From Sphingobium phenoxybenzoativorans (GTDB lineage: Bacteria > Pseudomonadota > Alphaproteobacteria > Sphingomonadales > Sphingomonadaceae), in NCBI RefSeq assembly GCF_001757355.1, contig NZ_MINO01000004.1:94371-158370 (forward strand): a stretch of 64,000 bases of DNA, given 5' to 3'. Below the pieces are notes generated by a model that did no database searches, had not been told where the DNA came from, and was given only the letters and a program-made list of their open reading frames with translations. Made by a program: the position numbers and the translations under genes. Shown in pieces: positions 9,128 to 17,333 of this stretch; position 1 is the first letter of the stretch; the number at the start of each line of letters is the position of its first letter.

Positions 9128-9435
9128 TACGCAGGAACTCCGCCATCCGGCACAAGATCGAACAGAAGTTCGCGCTCATAACCGCCAGCCATGCAGCCAA
9201 TCATCTTTTCGATCAGCGGCTTGCCATGCTCGGTTTCCATATGCGCCTTGTCGGCGGCCTCATCGACGAAGGATTCAAACACGGCGAACATGCCCGGTTC
9301 GCCCAGGCGGAAAAACTGGAATTGCAAAGTGCCCGGCTCCCTGTCCACGAGGGACTCCATCTGCTTTGCAAGGCGGACAAATTCCTCCTCCTGCTCAGAC
9401 TTCACGCGGAATCGAGAAAGAAAGCTGTAGGCCAC
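9127..9435 (-). CDS. ABM-family quinol monooxygenase-like protein
   Basis: This 102-residue ABM-domain protein is the first gene of the ABM-ABM-SnoaL-SnoaL operon. Family signatures are FRVKSEQEEEFVRLAKQM, EPGTLQFQFFR and ETEHGKPLIEKM. A copy of the shared cluster operator lies 47-71 nt upstream of its start. It resembles putative quinol monooxygenases of the YgiN type. Pairing with a second ABM protein suggests a heterodimer or two successive steps. Confidence 0.8.
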   Translation of the reverse strand: MAYSFLSRFRVKSEQEEEFVRLAKQMESLVDREPGTLQFQFFRLGEPGMFAVFESFVDEAADKAHMETEHGKPLIEKMIGCMAGGYERELLFDLVPDGGVPA

Positions 9436-9482
9436 AGGCGCTCCTCATCCTGATGTCAGGGATTTTTCCCTTTGGCTTATTA

Positions 9483-9502
9483 AAAACAATCATGAATGCT
9501 TT
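9483..9502 (+). promoter_or_regulatory. Shared cluster operator, site A (ABM/SnoaL operon)
   Basis: AAAACAATCATGAATGCTTT lies upstream of the ABM operon. The core CAATCATGAATG (9487-9498) differs by one base from the core CAATCATGCATG found at sites B and C. The flanks are A-rich on the left and T-rich on the right, as at site C. Confidence 0.65.
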
Positions 9503-9580
9503 TTCAAGTCCATAAGCAAGCAGAAATCGCTTTTGCTGCATTGCAAAATCAAACTCTGTGGCATTTTCGCCAGTCTCTAA

Positions 9581-9609
9581 AAAAAACATTCATGCATGAT
9601 TGCATTTTA
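9581..9609 (-). promoter_or_regulatory. Shared cluster operator, site B (TonB receptor)
   Basis: The minus strand carries the exact core CAATCATGCATG at 9602-9591, flanked by AAAATG and by AATGTTTTTT. It is about 80 nt upstream of the receptor start at 9684, in the same divergent promoter region as site A. Confidence 0.65.
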
Positions 9610-9683
9610 TATTCGGCGAATTAGGATCGCGGCATCTGGAGAACGAGGTCACTGAAACTTCGACGCAGGAGAGGAGACTAGGA

Positions 9684-12167
9684 ATGATCAGAAGACCCCA
9701 ATTGATTGGCGTAGCTTGCGGCGCACTCGCGGTAAGCATGGCAGTAGCTCCCGTATCAGCGCAGACCGCCGCGGATCAGACGTCGCCACAGGCCGATCCA
9801 CAGGAAAGCGTCGGCCTTCAGGACATTGTGGTCACGGCAACCCGCCGCGCCAGCAATCTGCAGGACACGCCGATCGCCGTCAGCGCGATCGATTCCAGCC
9901 TCATCGAGCAGGCAAGTCCCCGTGACATCGGTGAACTGGCGGCTTTTGTTCCCAACTTCTCCGCAGCAACCATTGCCAACTTCAACGCGGCGTCCTTTGC
10001 GATGCGCGGCGTCGGCCAGAACACCATCATCGTCTATTTCGAGCCGCCGGTCGCGGTGCTCGTGGACGACTTCGTGGTGCCGTCGGTCCAGACACAGTTG
10101 CTTGACACTTTCGACATCTCACAGGTCGAAGTCCTTCGCGGCCCGCAAGGCACTCTGTTTGGCAAGAACACCACCGGTGGCGCCGTCACTGTGCGCACGA
10201 AGCGCCCGGAAATGAACGTGATCGGCGTCGAAGCGCGCGCGCAATATGGCAGCTACGGCACAAAGCGCACTCAGGCCGCCATGAACGTCCCCCTGATCGA
10301 GGACGTACTGGCCCTCCGCCTTGTCGGCGGTTATGAAAAAAGCGACGGCTATTACCGCAACGGCGCCTGCTATGGCCCGGTTACCGGATTTGCCCCCAGC
10401 AAATTCGAAGGCGTTCAGGGCTGTCTCGACAACCGCCGCCTTGGCGGCAAGGATGTGTGGCAGGCCCGCGCCAAGCTGCTGTTCGAACCGACCGACAAGA
10501 TCAGCGCTCTGCTCCAATATGAATGGATCCGCGACAAGTCGGACGCCGTTCCTTCGGTTAACGAGAACGGCCTTTTTGAGGGGCCGGGCGGCGCTAATTC
10601 TTTCCTGACGTCGATCCTTGGCACGATCGTTCCCAACCCCAACAGCAATGATCCGTTGAAGAATGCGGCGACGACCAATCGCTACGCCGGATTCATCAGC
10701 ATGCCGCTCGGCCAGCGGATCAATGTCGATGGCGTCTATCTGAACGTCGATTTTGACCTTGGCTTCGGCACTCTGACATCCGTTTCGGGCTATCGTTTCC
10801 AGCGGTCACGTCTGCCCAACAGCTATGCTGGTGCGGTGGCTATCGCGCCCGATGGCGAGCCGCTGTCGTTCTTCGACGCCAATCGTGACGACAATCGCAA
10901 GACCTATCAGCAGGAAATTCGCTTTGCGTCCGACTTTGGCGGCGCGTTCGACGTTGTCGCAGGCGGCTTCTATCAGAAGGACAAGACCGAATTCTGCGTT
11001 GCCCAGCTCCTTGGCTTCCTCGACCTGACAGGTGGTACCACCCCCTACGGCCCGTGGAATACAACACCCTACACGCTCTGCAACGCGCAGCATGCGACGT
11101 CCAAGGCGCTGTTTGCGGAAGGCACGTTCAAGTTCACCGAGGAACTGAAGCTAACCGCAGGCGCCCGTTATAGCTGGGACGACAAGACCTGGTGGGGCCG
11201 GCAGCAGACCTTCGTCCCCGATCTCGGCACGCCGGTTCGTCCGATCACCATCGAAGATCCGTTGGACATGAGCGTGTTCAACTTCCCGGACAATGTCGTC
11301 AGCGTCGAAGCGCATGACCGTAAGCTTACCTACCGCGGCAGCCTCGGCTGGCAGGCGACGCCGACCCTGTTCGTCTATGCAACGGTGTCGCGCGGCTACA
11401 AGGGGGGCGGCTTCAACGACCAGACTGGCAACTTCGCCCTGTTCGGGACCGACCTCAACGCTTTCCGCATCGCTGCGGCGGCGACCCGGCCAGAAGTGGC
11501 CGACAGCTATGAAGCCGGTTTCAAGAGCGAGTTCCTGAACCGCCGGGTCCGCCTGAACGTCACTGGCTTCCATGTGAAGTACAAGGATCTTCAGAAGAAC
11601 ATCAACGTGCCCATCGTCGTGAATGGTCAGTCGAACCAGTTCACTCAGTTCCAGAACGCCGCGAGCGCGACGGTCAACGGCGTTGAGGCGGAAGCGTCGG
11701 CTATCCTTTTCCAGGGCTTCACGCTTCGCGGCGTGCTTGGCTATCAGGACGCCAAATATGGCGATTATGACGCGCCGGGTTCGGGATATGATCTGTCGAC
11801 CGCGCCTTTGGACCGCGCGCCCAAGTGGCAGTGGACGGCTGATGCGACCTACGAGGTTCCTATCGGCTCAGACTGGAAGATCGTGGCGAACGGCAATGCC
11901 GCCTATACCGGCCGCAACCTGTCCACGCAGGCGATCGATACGCCCTTCGGTAACACTTATCTGAACGCGCGGACGCTGCTCAACGCCTCGATCACACTCT
12001 CGGAAGCTGAGGACAAATATTATATCCGTCTGATCGGACGTAACCTCAGCGACAAGCGCTACCGGATCGCATCCCAGAATGTCGCCGGTCTGTGGCTCAA
12101 CACCCAGTTCGGCCCGCCCCGCTTCTATGGCGTGGAGATCGGGGCGAAGTTCGGCAACAAGCGGTGA
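9684..12167 (+). CDS. TonB-dependent outer-membrane receptor
   Basis: The start at 9684 is chosen because GAGGAGACTAGGA lies just upstream and the signal peptide then begins normally. This gives 827 residues. The signal peptide ends near VSAQ (about residue 27). The TonB box DIVVTA is at residues 47-52. The plug has VLRGPQGTLFGKNTTGGAVT, and the barrel ends in FYGVEIGAKF plus four residues. It is transcribed away from the ABM operon and controlled by a shared operator, so it is probably the uptake route for the substrate of the Rieske enzymes. An open frame continues upstream to 9600 but lacks a ribosome site there. Confidence 0.93.
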   Translation: MIRRPQLIGVACGALAVSMAVAPVSAQTAADQTSPQADPQESVGLQDIVVTATRRASNLQDTPIAVSAIDSSLIEQASPRDIGELAAFVPNFSAATIANFNAASFAMRGVGQNTIIVYFEPPVAVLVDDFVVPSVQTQLLDTFDISQVEVLRGPQGTLFGKNTTGGAVTVRTKRPEMNVIGVEARAQYGSYGTKRTQAAMNVPLIEDVLALRLVGGYEKSDGYYRNGACYGPVTGFAPSKFEGVQGCLDNRRLGGKDVWQARAKLLFEPTDKISALLQYEWIRDKSDAVPSVNENGLFEGPGGANSFLTSILGTIVPNPNSNDPLKNAATTNRYAGFISMPLGQRINVDGVYLNVDFDLGFGTLTSVSGYRFQRSRLPNSYAGAVAIAPDGEPLSFFDANRDDNRKTYQQEIRFASDFGGAFDVVAGGFYQKDKTEFCVAQLLGFLDLTGGTTPYGPWNTTPYTLCNAQHATSKALFAEGTFKFTEELKLTAGARYSWDDKTWWGRQQTFVPDLGTPVRPITIEDPLDMSVFNFPDNVVSVEAHDRKLTYRGSLGWQATPTLFVYATVSRGYKGGGFNDQTGNFALFGTDLNAFRIAAAATRPEVADSYEAGFKSEFLNRRVRLNVTGFHVKYKDLQKNINVPIVVNGQSNQFTQFQNAASATVNGVEAEASAILFQGFTLRGVLGYQDAKYGDYDAPGSGYDLSTAPLDRAPKWQWTADATYEVPIGSDWKIVANGNAAYTGRNLSTQAIDTPFGNTYLNARTLLNASITLSEAEDKYYIRLIGRNLSDKRYRIASQNVAGLWLNTQFGPPRFYGVEIGAKFGNKR

Positions 12168-12195
12168 CGCCGCCTGCCGACGGGCAGGCAGGTGT

Positions 12196-12223
12196 GGCGG
12201 CGGGGCCCCCCTTCCCCGCCGCC
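12196..12223. terminator. GC-rich hairpin between convergent genes, probable bidirectional terminator
   Basis: GGCGGCGGGG (12196-12205) and CCCCGCCGCC (12214-12223) form a perfect 10-bp stem with an 8-nt loop between the convergent receptor and AhpD-like genes. There is no T-run, so efficiency as an intrinsic terminator is uncertain. Confidence 0.5.
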
Positions 12224-12229
12224 TCCAAC

Positions 12230-12796
12230 TTACGCTGCGGGCTGCAGCATGTCAGTCATGCAGACCGAATCCAGACCAAGCGCATGGGTGAAGCGGCCCA
12301 TCGCCATCCAACAACCGATGGCCAGGGTCAGTTCGGTGATCTCGGAATCGCTGAACGCCTCACGCATTTCGCTCCAGAAATCGGCATCGTAAGACAGATC
12401 GCGGGGATTCTCCGCGAGGCGCTCGGAATAATCCATCGCCAGCCGCTCCTGCGTATTGAACAGGCTGGAATTTTTCCAGTCGCTCACCGCCTGGTAAAAG
12501 GCTTCATCCGGCTTCTGTCCGCCGCGCGCGACCAGCGAGGACGCCGTGTCACCGCCAATCGACTCCAGATAACCGTCGAGATGGTCGCCAGCGCGAAAAT
12601 CCTGACAAACCAGGCATCCGTTGATCTGCGCCGTACGATATCGGGCCGCCTCTGCAACACGGAGCGGCAAGCGAAGCGACTGATATACGGAGCGGACGAA
12701 ATTGCCCGCGGCCGACCCGATTTCCGGGGCGTATTGCCCCAGCACGAAGCCCAGCGGGTCAGCACCATTTTGAGGCGGAACGTCTACATTCGGCAT
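12230..12796 (-). CDS. Carboxymuconolactone decarboxylase/AhpD-like protein
   Basis: The start at 12796 is preferred because AGGAG sits 7 nt before it; an ATG six bases earlier is too close. The 188-residue protein has the helical CMD/AhpD layout with LPLRVAEAARYRTAQINGC. The motif is CLVCQDFR: the two redox cysteines of CxxC are present, but the usual His three residues after the second Cys is Arg. It may be a peroxidase-like, decarboxylase-like or scavenging protein. It is divergent from the first Rieske gene. Confidence 0.78.
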   Translation of the reverse strand: MPNVDVPPQNGADPLGFVLGQYAPEIGSAAGNFVRSVYQSLRLPLRVAEAARYRTAQINGCLVCQDFRAGDHLDGYLESIGGDTASSLVARGGQKPDEAFYQAVSDWKNSSLFNTQERLAMDYSERLAENPRDLSYDADFWSEMREAFSDSEITELTLAIGCWMAMGRFTHALGLDSVCMTDMLQPAA

Positions 12797-12918
12797 ATCC
12801 ATTCTCCTGTCATTAATTATGGAATCGAAAAACGAGCCCCAATTGCATGATATCACAAATATAAATTCCAACAAATGTGATTCTTTTTGTAATATTATTT
12901 CACTTCTGGAGAGTAATT
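12797..12918. promoter_or_regulatory. Divergent AT-rich promoter region between AhpD-like and Rieske genes
   Basis: This 122-nt gap is much more AT-rich than its flanks. It holds TGCATGAT (12844-12851), a partial match to the shared operator core, and ATCACA ... TGTGAT, a separate inverted repeat further right. No full copy of the shared operator is present, so this pair of genes may be controlled differently. Confidence 0.4.
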
Positions 12919-14289
12919 ATGTCAGATATACTTGACCGAGATTGCAGAAATACGTGGATTATAAATCCAGATGCTCCAGAGGATAGCTTTGAAGCCAAGG
13001 CTCCTTACGTCGATAATGGCACGTCTCCCATTTCTCCCGAGAGATATTACAGCCTCGACTATATGGAGAAGGAGCGGACCCATCTCTGGGCCAGGGTGTG
13101 GAACTGGGCTGCACGCGAGGAGGATATTCCCGATGCCGGCGATTATGTCGTGTTCGAGCTTGGCCGCGAAAGCTTCATCATTACTCGTGATGACGATGAT
13201 CGTATCCGCGCCTATTTCAACGTCTGCCCGCATCGCGGGAACCGGCTCGTGTCGGACGAGGGCGGGTCGCGCCCCGGCGGTTTCACCTGCCCGTTCCACA
13301 ATTGGCGTTTCGACCTGGACGGCAAGATCGATCATGTGACCGACCGAGAAACCTTCCGCCCCGAAGCACTGTGCCGCGACATGGACCTGACGGAAGTCCG
13401 CTGCGAAAGCTGGGAAGGTTTCGTATTCATTAACATGGATAAGGACGCCAAGCCGCTCACCGAGCATCTCGGCCCCCTCCCCGCCCATGCAGTGCCCTAT
13501 CGCCTTAAGGACATGCGGATCATGCGCCGTGTACGGGCGGTATGGGAATCCAATTGGAAGGTCGCGGTAGATGGCTTCAACGAAGCGTATCACGTCCACG
13601 CCATCCACCCGCAAATCCTGCCGGTATTCAACGACTATCATGCGCAGGTGGACCTCTATCCCAATGGGATGAGCCGTATGGTGACGAAGTTCGCCTATGA
13701 AAGCCCACGCATGGATGTCGACGGCCTTAATCCCGGACTGCGCGCCACCATGAAGGAGGTGGGTATCGATCCCGATAGTTTCGAAGGACCCAAGGATACA
13801 GTGCGCCCCGCCGTTCAGGCCGCCAAGCGCGAACGGGCGGACCGTCTCGGCCTCGACTATTCCGGTTTCCTGGACAACCAGCTTACGGACGATTGGAACT
13901 ATGACATCTTCCCGAACATTCAGGTGGGCATCCATCCTGAGGGTGTAAGCATGCTCTACTTCCGCCCGCACGCCACCGACCCGCGCAAGTTTGTGTTCGA
14001 TGTGATCGTGATGATGCACCCGCAGGAAAATCCCGAAATCCTGCCGCCTGCCTATATGGGCTTGCCCGAAGGCTGGGACATCAGCGGAAAGGAACCTGCC
14101 GAGGTTCAGTATATTGACTGGCGGGAAGGCGGCCTTGGCGAAGTATTCGATCAGGACAGCAGCCTGTTCGCCGAAGTCCAGCGCGGCATTGAAAGCCTGG
14201 GGTTCCGGGGGTCGATCCTCTCCGAACAGGAACAGCGCATCGGCCACTTCCACGCGGAGCTGGATCGCTACATCAACGCCGCCCGATAA
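12919..14289 (+). CDS. Rieske non-heme iron oxygenase, alpha subunit (first)
   Basis: The start at 12919 is chosen for the TGGAGAG site just upstream; it gives 456 residues. The Rieske centre is CPHRGN (about residue 103) and CPFHNW about 22 residues on. The catalytic domain has the mononuclear iron ligands in DGFNEAYHVHAIHP and a bridging Asp. The C-terminal block DQDSSLF...GFRGSIL is shared with the other two Rieske proteins here. No beta subunit is encoded, so it is probably an alpha-only oligomer fed by the ferredoxin at 21.5 kb. Substrate unknown. Confidence 0.9.
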   Translation: MSDILDRDCRNTWIINPDAPEDSFEAKAPYVDNGTSPISPERYYSLDYMEKERTHLWARVWNWAAREEDIPDAGDYVVFELGRESFIITRDDDDRIRAYFNVCPHRGNRLVSDEGGSRPGGFTCPFHNWRFDLDGKIDHVTDRETFRPEALCRDMDLTEVRCESWEGFVFINMDKDAKPLTEHLGPLPAHAVPYRLKDMRIMRRVRAVWESNWKVAVDGFNEAYHVHAIHPQILPVFNDYHAQVDLYPNGMSRMVTKFAYESPRMDVDGLNPGLRATMKEVGIDPDSFEGPKDTVRPAVQAAKRERADRLGLDYSGFLDNQLTDDWNYDIFPNIQVGIHPEGVSMLYFRPHATDPRKFVFDVIVMMHPQENPEILPPAYMGLPEGWDISGKEPAEVQYIDWREGGLGEVFDQDSSLFAEVQRGIESLGFRGSILSEQEQRIGHFHAELDRYINAAR

Positions 14290-14317
14290 TATTGCTCTGT
14301 TGCTGGATGTCTGACTG

Positions 14318-16438
14318 ATGCTTCTCCTTTCCCGCCGTGCCGCGCTCACGGCTGTTTCAATCGTGGCGCTGTCGCTTGCCGGCTGCACATCCGGTCCAGC
14401 GCCGGAAAACAAGATGGAGGCGACCGATACCGGCCCGGCGGGATGGCTCGCGCAATTGGCGGACGGCAGCGACGGAAGGGACTGGCCAGCTTTCGGACGA
14501 ACCTATGGAGAGCAACATTATAGTCCGTTGGATCAGGTCAATGCAGACACGGTGAAACGGCTCGGCCTTGCCTGGTCCTTCGATCTTCCTGCCAGGAATC
14601 CGGCGACGGGACCGATCGAGATTGATGGCGTTATCTATTTCGCTTCGGGATATAGCGTTGCCCATGCACTCGACGTGCGCACAGGCAAACTATTATGGTC
14701 CTACGATCCTAAGGCGCCTGAAGCCGCCGGGCACAAGCTGCGTCAGGGTTGGGGCAGCCGTGGCATCGCCTATTGGAATGGCAAGGTCTATATCGGCACG
14801 CAGGACGGCCGCCTGATCGCCATCGATGCCAAGACAGGCAAACCCGTATGGTCGACGATGACGATGGGCAAGGATGATCTACGCTTCATCAGTGGACCGC
14901 CTCGCGCCTTTGACGGCATGGTCATCATTGGCAATGGCGGCGCGGATGAAGCCGCCATCCGGGGCTATGCCACCGCCTATGATGCGGAAACGGGTCAGCA
15001 GAAATGGCGTTTCTATACTGTTCCCGGTAATCCGGCCGACGGTTTCGAAAACAAGGCCATGGAGATGGCGGCCAAGACCTGGTCGGGCGATTGGTGGAAA
15101 TATGGCGGTGGCGGCACGGTCTGGAACGCAATCACCTACGACAAGGAAAGCGACACCATCTATCTCGGCACTGGCAACGGGTCGCCTTGGAACCGCAAGA
15201 TCAGGAGCGAGGGCAAGGGCGACAATCTGTTCCTTTGCTCTATCGTCGCGGTGAACGCCAAGACCGGGGCGTATAAGTGGCATTACCAGATCAATCCTGG
15301 CGAGAGCTGGGACTATAACGCAGCCATGGACATGCAATTGGCGGACCTGTCCATCGACGGCAAGCAGCGCAAGGTGCTAATGACTGCACCGAAGAACGGC
15401 TTTTTCTACGTTATTGACCGCACGAACGGAAAGCTGATCTCCGCAAAGCCGTTCGTCACGACGACCTGGGCGAAAAGCATCGACCTTAAGACCGGCCGCC
15501 CGGTTGAGGAGCCGAATGTCCGCTATGAGGACGGCCCGGTAACCTTCAAACCCAGCCCGGCCGGAGCGCATAGCTGGACGCCGATGGCCTTCAGCCCGAA
15601 GCATGGCTTGGTCTATATTCCGGCCATCGACCTTCAGGTCACTTATGACGATACCGGCATCACGCGGGAGAATTGGAAGCGGAAGCCGGGCATGGCGCTG
15701 GATTATGGCGTGAATGCCAATGTGCAGCCTTCGCCGGGCGCGAAGGTGCTGAGCTATCTGGTCGCATGGGATCCGGTAACGCAAAAAGAGGCATGGCGCC
15801 TGCCTACGCCGGGCCATTTCAACGGCGGTGTGATGGCCACGGGAGGCGGCCTTGTGTTCCAGGGCCATCCCGATTCCAGCTTCACAGCCTATGACGCAAA
15901 AACGGGCGGCACATTGTGGAGCTTCGACGCGAAAGCGCCTGTGGTTGCGCCGCCGATCACCTATTCAGTCGATGGCAAGCAGTATGTGACGGTCATCGCC
16001 GGCATGGGGACCAGCGCTGGACTATTCGGCCCGCTGCTCCAGCAATTCGGCATCGATTACCGTGCACAGTCCCGTCGCGTCCTGACCTTCGTGCTGGATG
16101 GGAAGGCAACGCTCCCGGCGAAGGTCCCCTACAAACCACAGGCGGTCGACGACCCCGATTTCAAGCCCAATGCTGCGGCGGCAAAAGCGGGTGAGGATAT
16201 CTTCAACGTCCGCTGCGCCGTCTGCCATGGCGGCGGAGCGATCGCGGGCGGTACAGCGCCGGATCTGCGCACGTCGGGTGCGATCGTCTCACCGGAAGCG
16301 ATCACGTCGATCGTACAGGACGGCGCACTGGTGCCCAACGGCATGCCCCGGTTCGAGGAATTGAGCGCGGAGGACCGGGAAAATATCCGGCAGTATCTGC
16401 GCACCCGTTCCGATGACCTCCGCAAAGGGAGGCCGTAA
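14318..16438 (+). CDS. PQQ-dependent quinohemoprotein dehydrogenase with C-terminal cytochrome c
   Basis: This 706-residue protein has a lipoprotein-like signal with lipobox LAGC at about residues 20-23. An eight-bladed propeller follows with many TG..LWS motifs and the WDYN segment. The C-terminal cytochrome c domain has CAVCH at about residue 633 and a probable axial Met in NGMPRF. It resembles type II alcohol dehydrogenases. Their vicinal Cys-Cys pair near the PQQ is absent: the equivalent stretch before RGIAYWNGKVYIGT has no Cys. It starts 28 nt after the Rieske gene, so the two are probably co-expressed. It would oxidise a hydroxylated intermediate in the periplasm. Confidence 0.9.
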   Translation: MLLLSRRAALTAVSIVALSLAGCTSGPAPENKMEATDTGPAGWLAQLADGSDGRDWPAFGRTYGEQHYSPLDQVNADTVKRLGLAWSFDLPARNPATGPIEIDGVIYFASGYSVAHALDVRTGKLLWSYDPKAPEAAGHKLRQGWGSRGIAYWNGKVYIGTQDGRLIAIDAKTGKPVWSTMTMGKDDLRFISGPPRAFDGMVIIGNGGADEAAIRGYATAYDAETGQQKWRFYTVPGNPADGFENKAMEMAAKTWSGDWWKYGGGGTVWNAITYDKESDTIYLGTGNGSPWNRKIRSEGKGDNLFLCSIVAVNAKTGAYKWHYQINPGESWDYNAAMDMQLADLSIDGKQRKVLMTAPKNGFFYVIDRTNGKLISAKPFVTTTWAKSIDLKTGRPVEEPNVRYEDGPVTFKPSPAGAHSWTPMAFSPKHGLVYIPAIDLQVTYDDTGITRENWKRKPGMALDYGVNANVQPSPGAKVLSYLVAWDPVTQKEAWRLPTPGHFNGGVMATGGGLVFQGHPDSSFTAYDAKTGGTLWSFDAKAPVVAPPITYSVDGKQYVTVIAGMGTSAGLFGPLLQQFGIDYRAQSRRVLTFVLDGKATLPAKVPYKPQAVDDPDFKPNAAAAKAGEDIFNVRCAVCHGGGAIAGGTAPDLRTSGAIVSPEAITSIVQDGALVPNGMPRFEELSAEDRENIRQYLRTRSDDLRKGRP

Positions 16439-16444
16439 AGAGCG

Positions 16445-16475
16445 CCCCACCCTCACTTGTTTAGTGAGAGTGGGG
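16445..16475 (+). terminator. Strong hairpin after the quinohemoprotein gene
   Basis: CCCCACCCTCACT (16445-16457) pairs with AGTGAGAGTGGGG (16463-16475) with one mismatch and a 5-nt loop, 7 nt after the stop codon. There is no T-run, so it may be a terminator or an mRNA-stabilising end. Confidence 0.5.
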
Positions 16476-16496
16476 TTCAGGAATTACGCCATGTTT

Positions 16497-16613
16497 CGTT
16501 CACCCTGGGCTTATCGAAGCCTATCATGAACACCTGACTTGCAGGCGGTCAAAGAGAGCCGCCGCTCTTTACCGAAAGAGAGTGCAAGACTTCGATAGGT
16601 TCAGCCCAAACGG
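16497..16613. repeat. Imperfect palindromic repeat between convergent genes
   Basis: CGTTCACCCTGGGC at the left is mirrored by GGTTCAGCCCAAACGG at the right, with TTATCGAAGCCTAT mirrored by CTTCGATAGG. A GAGAGCCGCCGCTCTTT hairpin lies between. The layout matches the repeat at 61,833-61,928 (TCGAAG arms with GTTCAG ends), so both are probably REP-like elements of the same broad family. Confidence 0.5.
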
Positions 16614-16645
16614 CTTGAGAGATTTCGCGTTCAAAATCACGCCTC

Positions 16646-17179
16646 TCACATCCACCGCACCGGATCCTTGCCGTCCCAGTTGCGCGCCGTTTCCTTGATG
16701 CCGTCGAACAGCTCTTTCATCGCCGGGGTCATCTCGATCAGTTCGACCATCGTACCGGGGAACAGCACATCGGTATCGAGGTAGGAAAAGCGCGAAATCG
16801 GCAGCACGCCTTCTGCGGCAACGCCGATTCCTGCCGCTCGCGCTGCCGCCATCTGCGCATCATAGTCGCTGGCGACAGTGCCCAGATGATGCACGCCCTT
16901 CCTCCCGGAATCCAAAAACTCGCGGTAAGTGGACGGGTCTTTACCGGGCTGGATGATCTCGATCATCGTGTCGCCGCTGTAGGACAGAGCGGCCGCTCCC
17001 AGAAAATCATAATCCGGCGCGACCCGTTCGCCGCGCACCTCCAGCCACTCCGCCTGCAACGGCACAGGGAACATGAAGAAGGGGCCAACCCCCATCGTCT
17101 TCACCATATGGTCGATCGCCGACTCCACGTCCTCGACCACATAAGCGATCTGGAAAACCGGTCCGAATAGCTGACTCAT
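16646..17179 (-). CDS. VOC-superfamily (glyoxalase-like) protein
   Basis: The start at 17179 is chosen because AGGAGAG lies 9 nt upstream; a longer frame would run into the operator. The 177 residues carry the VOC fold: FQIAYVVEDVESAIDHM at the N-terminus, a candidate metal-binding His in VHHLGTVASD and Glu in TMVELIEM. VOC proteins include dioxygenases, epimerases and isomerases, so it could supply a ring-cleaving or epimerase step. It is divergent from the second Rieske gene and shares operator site C. Confidence 0.8.
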   Translation of the reverse strand: MSQLFGPVFQIAYVVEDVESAIDHMVKTMGVGPFFMFPVPLQAEWLEVRGERVAPDYDFLGAAALSYSGDTMIEIIQPGKDPSTYREFLDSGRKGVHHLGTVASDYDAQMAAARAAGIGVAAEGVLPISRFSYLDTDVLFPGTMVELIEMTPAMKELFDGIKETARNWDGKDPVRWM

Positions 17180-17245
17180 TGCCTGATCCTCTCCTGCAGA
17201 CCTGTTTTTCGCGCTGTCCACGGCGGATCGTGCGAATCTGCTTGC

Positions 17246-17265
17246 AAAACAATCATGCATGTTTT
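17246..17265 (+). promoter_or_regulatory. Shared cluster operator, site C (VOC / Rieske pair)
   Basis: AAAACAATCATGCATGTTTT is the best copy. The outer AAAACA/TGTTTT and inner CATG are palindromic with two mismatched positions per half. The core CAATCATGCATG (17250-17261) equals that of site B. It lies midway between the VOC start (17179) and the Rieske start (17334). Confidence 0.7.
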
Positions 17266-17333
17266 TTTATTGGTGTCGATCCGCGCAAAGACGGAATTTT
17301 TCATCCGAAGGATGAGCATCAGGAGAGCTGGAG

